DNA of 55,258 nt from Eubacterium sp. (lineage in GTDB: Bacteria; Bacillota; Clostridia; Lachnospirales; Lachnospiraceae), in NCBI GenBank assembly GCA_017477505.1, contig JAFUVQ010000049.1, positions 1 through 55,258 of the forward strand, read 5' to 3'. The position numbers were made by a program, and so were the translations under genes. A model generated the notes under the pieces. The model worked only from the letters and a program-made list of their open reading frames with translations, was not told the DNA's origin and made no database searches. This document shows positions 1 through 7,855 of this stretch, piece after piece. Numbering within the stretch: position 1 is the first letter of the stretch; every line of letters begins with the position of its first letter.

Positions 1-50
1 AATTTTAAATAATTTTAAATAATATTAAATAATTTTAAATAATTTTCACA
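1..50. repeat. AT-rich 10-bp tandem repeats
   Basis: About 4.5 direct copies of the unit AATTTTAAAT lie end to end; the third copy has one changed base and the last decays. The array probably continues left of the window. The period is close to one helical turn, so the A/T runs would be phased and the DNA probably bent. In a plasmid-like module such arrays can be origin iterons, a partition site or a curved regulatory region. Which one applies here cannot be decided. Confidence 0.7.
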
Positions 51-174
51 ATTCCTGAGAGGTCATTCTTTTCGTATATTCCTTGATATTCTTGAAGAGC
101 AGTTAAATCAGTTCTTTACGCTGTTCCTCATATAATCACAATTTTTTTCAGTCGGTTTCAGATATTCCGGTCAG

Positions 175-435
175 CTAACCAAAGTATCCAATACTGTTTT
201 CCCATTTAGTAGGTCTCTGGAACCCGATTTTATCTAAATCATGTGGCAGATCCGATGTTGCCACTATCTCTTTAGTCTCGGCATCCATGATGTCACCGAA
301 CAAATTACAGGTGAAAGTCATGCTCTTTCCACCCCGATCTGTTACTTTTACGCTACCTTCTCCAATCAGCTCATACTGACATCCTCTAAACTGAGTATCA
401 AGGTAATTACATATATCCCTCTGCGCTACCGTCAT
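175..435 (-). CDS. small hypothetical protein (accessory element)
   Basis: An 86-residue soluble protein of unknown function. I chose the ATG at 435 (protein starts MTVAQRD) because GGGGG lies six bases upstream; a longer GTG-initiated reading to 459 has no good ribosome-binding site. The sequence has a short helical start (QRDICNYLDTQF) followed by beta-like stretches (YELIGEGSVKVTD, MTFTCNLFGDIMDA). No domain is recognised. It is the last gene in the window of the leftward accessory block and lies 70 bases beyond the DUF5688-like gene, separated from it by a hairpin. Confidence 0.6.
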   Translation of the reverse strand: MTVAQRDICNYLDTQFRGCQYELIGEGSVKVTDRGGKSMTFTCNLFGDIMDAETKEIVATSDLPHDLDKIGFQRPTKWENSIGYFG

Positions 436-455
436 AATCATCCCCCATAAAATCA

Positions 456-478
456 GCACCGGATATGATACCCGGTGC
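456..478 (-). terminator. intercistronic hairpin
   Basis: GCACCGG pairs with CCGGTGC around a 9-base loop. Read on the minus strand it is followed by TGATTTTA and then directly by the ribosome-binding site of the next gene, so it may be a partial terminator or an RNA-processing stem between two co-transcribed genes. Confidence 0.45.
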
Positions 479-505
479 CGTTAATAAGTTACCTTCTGAA
501 ATAAA

Positions 506-1489
506 TTATAATTCTCTTTCTGATGTCCTGCTCTGTTCTGCTGTTATAGTCTGAACCGACATCTTACTGATGTCAAATTTGTAGATATTATCAGACAGCC
601 TTTCGTTTGGTGCCAGTACAATTCTGTTGATCATATAAGTATGATTGAGCATAAGACTGATCCTGTCCGGCCTAGATATCTGTGACTCAGGCATGACTAT
701 CAGTTCATGGACTGATGCCGGCATAATATAACAGTTCTCACCGACTGTTGAAGCAAGTTTCTCCTTAAATCCGTCATAGGTCAATACAGCTGCTCCGTTT
801 TCGCTGCGTACTCCGGAAGTATCCCCTACAATAAACATTTTAGCTCCGAGTTTTACCGGTGATTCAAGTCCTAAAGAATGATAATACTCGTCATAAGCCT
901 CTTGTGTACTGAGGATTTGAAGCGGATTCCTTGTTTGAGAGTTCTGTTTTGCCACTTCAAACAGTTCCGTCCTCGATATACCTACAGAATCCATGAGTTC
1001 ATTGAACATTATGACTGAGCCGGTCCCTTCAATACACCTGAAAGACGATACATCTATCCGGATTATGGAAATGAGGTCATCATAGCCTTCAACCTTCTGA
1101 TAAGCAATCTGATCAAGTATCTTCCGGTTGGTAGTGGCACTCATGACACCAATATAACTGTTTTCCCTGATGAAATCCGGATCAAACAGCTTGTAAGTCT
1201 CACCATATTCATCCTTAGTTCTGCTTGATTCTGCCCTTGCATTTATGACTGCATCCACAATCTCGTCAAAGGTATATCCTTTGTTAAAGCCATCATAAAG
1301 ATCCGGTACAGCGATCCTTGTTGCAATATCATTGAAAGCATCTCTGTCAGCAATCAGAAGATATTCAGTATCACCTACGTTCACTCTGTAGCCATTCTCA
1401 TAATAACAGGTGAAGCTACCATGCAGCTCCGTGTTCAGTCTATTATTAAGCTTATTCATCAGTTCGGTTTTAAACAGATCGTATTCCAT
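506..1489 (-). CDS. DUF5688-like protein, copy 2
   Basis: A 327-residue soluble protein that resembles the DUF5688 family, found in Lachnospiraceae accessory elements and of unknown function. Recognisable family features are YLLIADRDAFNDIATRI near residue 45, the segment YGETYKLFDPDFI, the MSATTNRKILDQIAYQKVEGYDDLISIIRIDV stretch (family-typical alternation) and a C-terminal part with CYIMPASVHELIV and LAPNERLSDNIYKFD. The adjacent upstream gene is a clear paralogue, colinear over its whole length but lacking strict identity, so the duplication is old. The ATG at 1489 has AAAGGGG upstream. It lies in the single leftward series of the accessory block. Confidence 0.75.
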   Translation of the reverse strand: MEYDLFKTELMNKLNNRLNTELHGSFTCYYENGYRVNVGDTEYLLIADRDAFNDIATRIAVPDLYDGFNKGYTFDEIVDAVINARAESSRTKDEYGETYKLFDPDFIRENSYIGVMSATTNRKILDQIAYQKVEGYDDLISIIRIDVSSFRCIEGTGSVIMFNELMDSVGISRTELFEVAKQNSQTRNPLQILSTQEAYDEYYHSLGLESPVKLGAKMFIVGDTSGVRSENGAAVLTYDGFKEKLASTVGENCYIMPASVHELIVMPESQISRPDRISLMLNHTYMINRIVLAPNERLSDNIYKFDISKMSVQTITAEQSRTSEREL

Positions 1490-1531
1490 CAGAAACCCCT
1501 TTCTGTTACATTACTATCTGAAAACAATCTC

Positions 1532-2530
1532 TTATCTATCCCGGTCATAGCCTCTGCTCATATCTGCTGAAACGGTCTGAATATTCAAGGTAGCCACATT
1601 AAGCTTATAAATATTGTTTGACAGCCTATCCTTCGGTGCAACCTGTGTACTGTTAATACTACTCACCATATCTAATACATATTCTTCATCCTCTACATCC
1701 GAGACCTTAATAGCTAAGCATTCATGAATTGATGATGGTAAGATATAGCAGTCTTCTCCTACTCTATCTGCAAGCTGCTTCTTAAAACCCTCATATGCGA
1801 TTACAGAAGCACCATCCATCTTCTTAGGATTAGTCATTACAAACATATCAGGACCGGATTGTATAGACTCAACCATCGAGTTTGCAACCTCTTCAGGCAT
1901 CCCGTCATCGATCATTATCTGTTTCATTGTTTCTGCCATTGTTGTAATACTTAACGGTTCATTTATTTCGGAGTTGTGTTTCGCTATCTCAAATAGTTTA
2001 TTCTTGGAAATACCTAAGCTATCAAACATTTTATTATGAATAACACATGAAGTCCTTGTTCCCGGTTCAGCATTAAATGATTCAGACAGATCAACCCTTG
2101 CTATGACGGCAAGATCATCAAAGCCTTCAACTTTCTGAAAAGGAATACTCCGGAGCATGTCTTGGTTTGTAGCAGCTGAAATAACTTGAATAAAGGCATT
2201 TTCTTTAATATAATCAGGATCTAAAAGTTTAAGTGTTTCCCCATACTCATCCATCATCAGGTTAGCCTGAACCCTTGATGCTATACAAGCCGTAGCAATA
2301 TTTTCTAACGTGTCACCATCCTGATAACGCTTATACAGTTCTTCAACCGGCAGCCTTGCAGCTATATCAAAAGCATTTTCTTTATCCTTTATTATCAGAT
2401 ATTCCTGATCCGGACAATTGATCTTATTACCTACATCAAATACACATTCGTATGAATCGTCAAGTCCTTCACGAGCAAGACAATCTGACAGATAATTCTT
2501 TAATACATCCCTAAATTCGTTATACTCCAA
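1532..2530 (-). CDS. DUF5688-like protein, copy 1
   Basis: A 332-residue paralogue of the downstream gene. Shared landmarks are EYLIIKDKENAFDIAARLP, YGETLKLLDPDYI, NQDMLRSIPFQKVEGFDDLAVIARVDL, CYILPSSIHECLAI and PKDRLSNNIYKLNV. I place the start at the TTG at 2530 (protein MEYNEFRD). AAGGAGG lies eight bases upstream, and this start aligns exactly with MEYDLFKT of the paralogue; a GTG three codons earlier overlaps the ribosome-binding site itself. An insertion around residues 195-225 (TTMAETMKQIMIDDG) is longer than in the sister. The function is unknown. Confidence 0.75.
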   Translation of the reverse strand: MEYNEFRDVLKNYLSDCLAREGLDDSYECVFDVGNKINCPDQEYLIIKDKENAFDIAARLPVEELYKRYQDGDTLENIATACIASRVQANLMMDEYGETLKLLDPDYIKENAFIQVISAATNQDMLRSIPFQKVEGFDDLAVIARVDLSESFNAEPGTRTSCVIHNKMFDSLGISKNKLFEIAKHNSEINEPLSITTMAETMKQIMIDDGMPEEVANSMVESIQSGPDMFVMTNPKKMDGASVIAYEGFKKQLADRVGEDCYILPSSIHECLAIKVSDVEDEEYVLDMVSSINSTQVAPKDRLSNNIYKLNVATLNIQTVSADMSRGYDRDR

Positions 2531-2551
2531 CGTAAACACCTCCTTCTATCC

Positions 2552-2692
2552 CTACTCTTCACTCTGAACTGCATTATCTGATGGCCGACTATCCTTATTA
2601 GGATTAACAGCCTCGACATATGCATTGAGCCTGTTAACAGTATCATCATTTGACTTCTTAAACGGTGGAAGTTCAACATCAACGTAAATCAT
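2552..2692 (-). CDS. 46-residue mini-protein A (tandem paralogue)
   Basis: A short ORF not obvious in long-ORF scans. It begins MIYVDVELPPF, ends NAVQSEE and is preceded by AGAAAGGAG at good spacing. Its neighbour 15 bases upstream (2707-2847) encodes a second 46-residue protein with the same plan: a MIY(V/I)DVE(L/V)P start, a charged linker, then T-x-(N/K)RL(N/D)AY. The shared reading frame, equal length, separate ribosome-binding sites and conserved start argue strongly that both are translated. The C-termini differ. No domain is recognised. The likely role is a small accessory protein of the element. Confidence 0.6.
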   Translation of the reverse strand: MIYVDVELPPFKKSNDDTVNRLNAYVEAVNPNKDSRPSDNAVQSEE

Positions 2693-2706
2693 AATTTTTC
2701 TCCTTT

Positions 2707-2847
2707 CTACTTTGCATATTTATTATTAATCATGTCCTCACCAAAACGGTCTATGTTTGACTTAAACGCATCATTATATGCATCAAGCCTCTTAATTGCA
2801 TCTTTTGTACGGTCCTTAAAAGGAACCTCAACATCAATGTAGATCAT
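2707..2847 (-). CDS. 46-residue mini-protein B (tandem paralogue)
   Basis: It begins MIYIDVEVPFKDRT and continues DAIKRLDAYNDAF, ending NNKYAK. The ribosome-binding site GAAAGGAGGG lies just upstream of the ATG at 2847. It is a paralogue of mini-protein A, which starts 15 bases after this stop codon; the stop of B is part of the Shine-Dalgarno region of A, suggesting coupled translation. The gene follows ssb by about 40 bases. The conserved beta-strand-like start and amphipathic helix suggest a small folded protein. The function is unknown. Confidence 0.6.
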   Translation of the reverse strand: MIYIDVEVPFKDRTKDAIKRLDAYNDAFKSNIDRFGEDMINNKYAK

Positions 2848-2886
2848 AGCTTTTCCCTCCTTTCTACTGACTGAAAAAACAATACA

Positions 2887-3348
2887 TCAATAACCTCTGT
2901 CATCTGCTGGTCCTGAATAAAATGCTAGATCACCTTCGTCAATACTTTCCTCTGATGGCATAAATCCGTCTTCCTCAGGAGTAGCCGGCTGTTCTATATT
3001 TTTCTCATTTGCCGGGCCACCGGAAGATCCCTTATTTGAATCAGCAAACTCAAATTCCTCGACAATGATTCTGTCCTGATAATACTTAACCCCATTTTTC
3101 TCATAGTTATTATTCTCAAGACGGCCTGTGATAAAAATTTTTCTGCCTTTAGTAAAATAGTTGCCTATAGTCTTACCGAGTCCACCAAAAGCAGTACAAT
3201 TATAATAATCCGTGACCTCATTCCCCTTATTATTTTTGCGATTGCAGGCAATTCGGAAACTCGTGATGCAGTAATCCTTACCGTCAGATCCTACAGAATG
3301 CCTTACATCAGGATCCGTAACAAGCCTTCCCATTCCAAAAATCTTCAT
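2887..3348 (-). CDS. ssb: single-stranded DNA-binding protein (element-encoded)
   Basis: A 153-residue protein with one OB fold. The start MKIFGMGRLVTDPDVR, the core ITSFRIACNRK, DYYNCTAFGGLGKTIGNYFTKGRKIFITGRL, and YYQDRIIVEEFEFAD are typical of bacterial SSB. The C-terminal tail is acidic but ends FYSGPADDRGY rather than the canonical DDDIPF, so interaction with the host's SSB-binding repair proteins may be altered. It starts five bases after the preceding gene and belongs to the leftward accessory operon. Plasmids and conjugative elements often carry their own ssb to protect single-stranded DNA during transfer. A host chromosomal ssb is expected elsewhere. Confidence 0.92.
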   Translation of the reverse strand: MKIFGMGRLVTDPDVRHSVGSDGKDYCITSFRIACNRKNNKGNEVTDYYNCTAFGGLGKTIGNYFTKGRKIFITGRLENNNYEKNGVKYYQDRIIVEEFEFADSNKGSSGGPANEKNIEQPATPEEDGFMPSEESIDEGDLAFYSGPADDRGY

Positions 3349-3353
3349 CTTAC

Positions 3354-4355
3354 CTATCTCCTCCCTCTTATACTCGTATCAATATATATATCATCAGGAT
3401 CTCGCCAGTAACCATATAGGTTGTTATCTAACGCAATTCCCGGTGTATACTTTTTAAGATTGTTCAGTTCTTCATATGGTACGCTTTCAATTATTATCTT
3501 CTGTGGATCCATCCGGGCAGCAGTCTTTACATATTCTTCCAGACTTACATTTGGCTTTCTATGGATTATGACCAGATTCTTTTCCTCTGTCTGCTGCCAT
3601 GCCTTTGGTATATGATTCTGATCGATAGCTGCTGTGATAAGTATCGTCCTTTCATTGGGATCAGCTTGCTCAAGTACAGATATAGCTTTATCACCATCGT
3701 ATATCCTTACCGGTGGTCTTTTATCGGGTATAATAGAAAGAATCGTCATAGCCTTTTCCTGAATATCCTCTATACTATCAATCCCTTTGTAAAATACCTT
3801 CTTTCCTATCTCTCCCATATCAAGGGTGTAATAAGGCATTTCTGATACCGCTATGATATCTCCACCACCTACCCATTCATCATCACGTATGATATCTTCC
3901 CTGACACAGTATTCAACAACTGTATAGATTACTGTGTCTTCATTCTTATCTGAAAATATCTGTGATTTAAATGCTTCAATTTTGGCGAGTGCTATTTCTT
4001 TATCAGTTGTAGTAAACATCTTATGTTCATAGCAGTCTCCGAGCCGGTACGATACTCCCGGTTCTATCATTGACTTGTTTTTTTCAGTAAGCCTTACTGA
4101 ATATGCTTCTATGGTATATTCCTTTATACCCTTCCACCATGCGTTGCTGCATATATCTTCTGAAAAAAGAATCTCATTCATAGTGTTGCGAAGATTATCC
4201 ATCATACCTTCAACATCACAGTTATTCATATCTGCAGCAATACAATGTGCTGCTGAACCGTTTTTCCTGTATTGCTCGTACCATACCAGAGCCTCAGCAA
4301 ATTCTTCATCGGATGCACCATCAGCTAACCATTTCCCTACTTCCTCAGGTGTCAT
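3354..4355 (-). CDS. hypothetical protein with recurrent module B
   Basis: A 333-residue soluble protein of unknown function. The N-terminal ~60 residues are helical and acidic. Residues about 107-178 (from MFTTTDKEIALAKIEAF to GDIIAVSEMP, with TVVEYCVRED between) match a segment at the C-terminus of the large protein encoded at 5936-7855, so this is a recurring module. The C-terminal third reads like an alternating beta/alpha fold (TILITAAIDQNHIPKAW, NLVIIHRKPN, KIIIESVPYEELNNLKKY), perhaps Rossmann-like. AGGAG precedes the ATG at 4355. The gene is close-packed between a small putative DNA-binding protein and ssb. Confidence 0.7.
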   Translation of the reverse strand: MTPEEVGKWLADGASDEEFAEALVWYEQYRKNGSAAHCIAADMNNCDVEGMMDNLRNTMNEILFSEDICSNAWWKGIKEYTIEAYSVRLTEKNKSMIEPGVSYRLGDCYEHKMFTTTDKEIALAKIEAFKSQIFSDKNEDTVIYTVVEYCVREDIIRDDEWVGGGDIIAVSEMPYYTLDMGEIGKKVFYKGIDSIEDIQEKAMTILSIIPDKRPPVRIYDGDKAISVLEQADPNERTILITAAIDQNHIPKAWQQTEEKNLVIIHRKPNVSLEEYVKTAARMDPQKIIIESVPYEELNNLKKYTPGIALDNNLYGYWRDPDDIYIDTSIRGRR

Positions 4356-4369
4356 ATGTCAGCTCCTTC

Positions 4370-4738
4370 CTATCCTACTACCAGTCTTTCAGGACTCTTT
4401 GAATATGGATTTAATGATTTATAATCTACTTTCTTTGCTTTTGTTCTTCCTCTTGGTTTAGTCCGGTCAGCTTGCAGCACCGAAGATGCTTTCCTTAATT
4501 CTCTGTTCGGAGCTGCATTAAATACTCTGTAGCCTTGTGTTACTTCACTTTTATATACCTCGATATATCCTCTTCTCTTGCAGCTTTTTATTACCGCGTA
4601 GAAATAATCCGGTTCCCAAGGAGTCATAAAAAGCAGATCTCTGATATTCATTTTCTTCTGATGTTCTACTATTTCAAAAATTATCTTGATATCGCCCATA
4701 GGTACATGCTGATTCCGCATCATGGTAACATTTCTCAT
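4370..4738 (-). CDS. small basic protein, possible winged-helix
   Basis: A 122-residue protein. Residues 15-70 (GDIKIIFEIVEHQKKMNIRDLL, then DYFYAVIKSCKRRGYIEVYKS and YRVFNAAP) resemble a winged helix: helices followed by a basic recognition helix and a two-strand wing. The C-terminal 45 residues are rich in Lys and Arg (RTKPRGRTKAKKVDYK), as in a DNA-binding tail. GGGAG lies before the ATG at 4738. It may regulate the element, but no family is recognised and the assignment is an inference. Confidence 0.6.
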   Translation of the reverse strand: MRNVTMMRNQHVPMGDIKIIFEIVEHQKKMNIRDLLFMTPWEPDYFYAVIKSCKRRGYIEVYKSEVTQGYRVFNAAPNRELRKASSVLQADRTKPRGRTKAKKVDYKSLNPYSKSPERLVVG

Positions 4739-4753
4739 ATGATTTCTCCCTTC

Positions 4754-5923
4754 TTATAATTCCTGACCGCCGGGCCGGTGAAATGCCGGATGATCGTTAT
4801 TCTCAATATACTGCTGATACATTCTCGGTGTCTTCGGATAGTTGCTACTATACTCTCTTGCCTCTTTAGCTGATACTGTATTCAGGAGTGTGTTTACATC
4901 CCTGTCAAGTGAACCTCTGATATCAAGCAGCGCAAGCCTCTGTTCCTTAGTGCCATATTCGATATTTATATCTATATACTTCCGAAGATAGCCCTCAATA
5001 ATGCTATTGAAGATACCTGAATCTATTGCTATGCAGCAGTCATCCCCTTTGAAATTACTTAAATGCTCGTAAACATCAAGTGTCTGCTGCATAAGCTCTT
5101 CATTTTCAACCTTTGTCCCTATAAGCTTATCGAATCCGTTAGGGGTAAGCTTTTCTGAAAAAGCATTTCGGTCACGTCCTTTATCTACCGGTATGAACTC
5201 TGTATCCACAATATCCTCAGCCTCAAGGATATATTTTTCATCCCTGTATCCTTCCTCTGCTTTTTCCAAAGCTTCTTCCGGTGTATCTGCTTCAACCTTG
5301 ACCACCTTAGAAAGCGTTTCTTTAATTTCAATATCGTATGTATTCTTATCATATGGAACCGCCTCAGGAGTCGTTATGCTGCTCTCTGCTGCCGGTTGCT
5401 CTGTCGATGTTCCGGTGCCATTAAAAACTATTTTTCCGTCTGAATCATATTCAGCTTCTTGAAGATCTGTATTCCTTGCGACCACTTTATCATAATAGGC
5501 ATATTCTACTTCATCCCTTTCAGGAAGATGGTCAAAAGTAAGTGAAGTCTGACTGAGCAGCCCGTGATTGATATCTACCCTGTAGGAACCATCTACGGTA
5601 TCCTTGGCAAGCATATAGTAATTAAACAGGTCATCCCGCCATACATCACAGACTTCACATCTGCTGCCGTCTATAAGCAGTTCTGCCGGTGTCAGGCAAT
5701 ATAAATAAAACTCACCTGAAAATAGATCAGTATTCATTCCGTCATATCCCCAGTCACCGAAGTCCTGAAGGACATTCCGCATCATTACATGGCCTATCTG
5801 ATACCTTTCAGAGTTCATAAAGTTATATCTCTCGGGGAAGACATCAAAAACTATATTAACGGCCCGATACATATAATCTTCGTCACCCTCAAATGTCTCC
5901 CTTATATTAGGCAGCTTTGGCAT
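4754..5923 (-). CDS. hypothetical protein with DpnD/PcfM-like domain
   Basis: A 389-residue soluble protein. Residues about 196-243 (YDIEIKETLSKVVKVEADTP, then EEALEKAEEGYRDEKYILEA and DTEF) fit the DpnD/PcfM-like domain, a short beta-alpha unit known from conjugative plasmids such as pCF10 and from restriction loci. The N-terminal 180 residues and the C-terminal 130 residues (FSEKLTPNGFDKLIGTKV onward) are unassigned. The domain normally occurs as a small stand-alone protein, so its place inside a larger protein is unusual. AAGGGGG lies seven bases before the ATG. The context supports a transfer- or plasmid-derived element. Confidence 0.65.
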   Translation of the reverse strand: MPKLPNIRETFEGDEDYMYRAVNIVFDVFPERYNFMNSERYQIGHVMMRNVLQDFGDWGYDGMNTDLFSGEFYLYCLTPAELLIDGSRCEVCDVWRDDLFNYYMLAKDTVDGSYRVDINHGLLSQTSLTFDHLPERDEVEYAYYDKVVARNTDLQEAEYDSDGKIVFNGTGTSTEQPAAESSITTPEAVPYDKNTYDIEIKETLSKVVKVEADTPEEALEKAEEGYRDEKYILEAEDIVDTEFIPVDKGRDRNAFSEKLTPNGFDKLIGTKVENEELMQQTLDVYEHLSNFKGDDCCIAIDSGIFNSIIEGYLRKYIDINIEYGTKEQRLALLDIRGSLDRDVNTLLNTVSAKEAREYSSNYPKTPRMYQQYIENNDHPAFHRPGGQEL

Positions 5924-5935
5924 CCTTACACCCCC

Positions 5936-7855
5936 TTATAATGATAGATCATCAAAATCATTCAATGGTCTATATTCCTTTATCTGTTCCGGCATCTTAG
6001 AAAATGCTATCACTTCACTTGCACCGGCCTGTCCAAATAATCCAACTCCGTCAGTATTGTATTTATTCTTTTCAATATAGTATTCCTTAACTGTATAAAT
6101 TTCTTCTCTCGGATTGAACTCTATTGAAGAACTGAGCTGAGCCAGTTTTGATAATGCATCCTTCTCGCTAAAATAGCTGGTCATCATAAAAGGTTCTTCA
6201 ACTTCCTCTATACCCAAGATACCTATATCAAGCGTACAGCCTTTATAAATATTATCTTCATCATGAATATTTCTTTCCACCGAAAACAGTTCAAATACTG
6301 TAACCGTTCCATCATCATTATTATATCTTTCGTATGGAGAAGTTAAATAAGCTTCTTCAAAGTCCTCAGGTTCCACAACAAAGTTCTCTTTTCCATAGCT
6401 ATTTAGATATGCTACAGCAATATCTTCCTGATCGAATACAGCATCCGGAAACAGCACATTATCAGGATTGAATTTAGTATTATCTCCGCAGATGATAATA
6501 TATTCCTCAGGTTCCTTTGTGCGGTACAGTGTAATGTCAGTTTTTGTTCCATCCTCAGCCTCTATCTGTCTGGTCTTTATTATCTCCCAGTTATTGGACC
6601 TGTATGGATTATGCTTTTCATCCATCCAAACGATATCTGATCCCTTGAAATCACCATTTACATAGTCAATCTTCCGGATTGCCAAATACTCATGCTTATC
6701 AAGCTCTTCATATGCCTTGAAACCATTAAGCCAAGTTTCAGCCCTTTCATAGCTGTTTTCATTATTTAGAGTCCGACTGTATCCGTTTATGTCATATACC
6801 TCTATCGAATACTCGCTAGATTCTGCTGTGAATGATATTTCTCTCAGCTGTTCATCTGTAGGAGTTGTCAGTTTGTCAAAATCAAGCCATTTTAATTCTT
6901 TATCAATCATTTCATTTAATGATTTATATTCTGTAACAAAATCTTTATCTCCAAAGCTCTGAATGAGCTTATAATTATTCAGGTCCACACTTACTTTGAT
7001 TTCATAAATGAAACCTGATTTTTCATCAAAGCCATCAGTATATGCCAGGTCAATACTCTCGTAATCCTCTATATCCGGTCTTTCGCCATACTGCTTAAAA
7101 GAAAAATCTTTTATAAGCTTTACGGCTATATTTAGATCGTTCTCATTTTTCAATCTGATTACATCCTTTGAGAAGTTTATGAAGTCCTCATAATAATCAT
7201 ATGCGGAATCCCATTGTTGTCCGGGCCTCTGAGTAGGATCGTAGCCGGAAACAATTACATAAGGTGTGTATTCCGAATCTGTCATAAGTGCTGTTCTGCC
7301 ACCGGCAAGGCCGGTCTGAAATACCTTAATAACTTCCATTGGCTGCAACTCTCCTTTCATTGTTCGGGCATCATCCCATGATTCATCAATCTCTATATGC
7401 CCCATGAACCTTGTAGTATCTACCGCAAATACAAGTGGCTTTAATTCTCTTTTGAACGATTTACAGGCTGAATAATAAGTAATTCCAGTACCGATGACCG
7501 TATCCAAAAAATAGGTATCTTTTTCAGAAGGTAAACCTTCAAAATCTTCTGAAATAAACAACCCGGTATCTACCGGAGAACCCTCTTTCTTCGCCTCATA
7601 CAACGGCTTACGAGGTGTGCATTTAAGCACATCCATCACTTGACACCCGGTTGCTGCCATGATGATATCAGCCATTACCTTCGTATATACTGCTGAACCT
7701 TCATGCTGCGGTGCCGGGATTATTACTGCATCCGGACCTATATCAAGGCTTGTAAAGAAACTTGCCATTTCATATATTGCTGCCGGATCTCGTTCTTTAA
7801 CCCTATGACATAATTCCCTGACTCCGGGAGTCTTATAATAATCATAAAAAATCAT
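5936..7855 (-). CDS. large accessory protein with phosphoribosyltransferase-like N-terminus
   Basis: A 639-residue protein. The start at 7855 is chosen because its ATG overlaps the stop of the upstream gene (ATGA), implying translational coupling; a longer frame to 7891 lies inside that gene. About residues 40-150 look like a type I phosphoribosyltransferase: DAVIIPAPQHEGSAVYTKVM, a KPLYEAKKEG flexible-loop region and YFLDTVIGTGITYYSA at the PRPP-loop position, as in ComF-type proteins. The first Asp of the usual acidic pair is kept while the second is replaced by Thr. The rest holds two modules shared with neighbours: module A (about 422-491, LYRTKEPEEYIIICGD) and module B (about 539-622, IYTVKEYYIEKN to VIAFSKMP). 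The substrate is unknown. Confidence 0.65.
   Translation of the reverse strand: MIFYDYYKTPGVRELCHRVKERDPAAIYEMASFFTSLDIGPDAVIIPAPQHEGSAVYTKVMADIIMAATGCQVMDVLKCTPRKPLYEAKKEGSPVDTGLFISEDFEGLPSEKDTYFLDTVIGTGITYYSACKSFKRELKPLVFAVDTTRFMGHIEIDESWDDARTMKGELQPMEVIKVFQTGLAGGRTALMTDSEYTPYVIVSGYDPTQRPGQQWDSAYDYYEDFINFSKDVIRLKNENDLNIAVKLIKDFSFKQYGERPDIEDYESIDLAYTDGFDEKSGFIYEIKVSVDLNNYKLIQSFGDKDFVTEYKSLNEMIDKELKWLDFDKLTTPTDEQLREISFTAESSEYSIEVYDINGYSRTLNNENSYERAETWLNGFKAYEELDKHEYLAIRKIDYVNGDFKGSDIVWMDEKHNPYRSNNWEIIKTRQIEAEDGTKTDITLYRTKEPEEYIIICGDNTKFNPDNVLFPDAVFDQEDIAVAYLNSYGKENFVVEPEDFEEAYLTSPYERYNNDDGTVTVFELFSVERNIHDEDNIYKGCTLDIGILGIEEVEEPFMMTSYFSEKDALSKLAQLSSSIEFNPREEIYTVKEYYIEKNKYNTDGVGLFGQAGASEVIAFSKMPEQIKEYRPLNDFDDLSL

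Noticed and set aside
2500-2682. 60-residue ORF on the minus strand
   Set aside because: It runs across mini-protein A and the start of a DUF5688 gene in another frame, has no ribosome-binding site and an unnatural composition.
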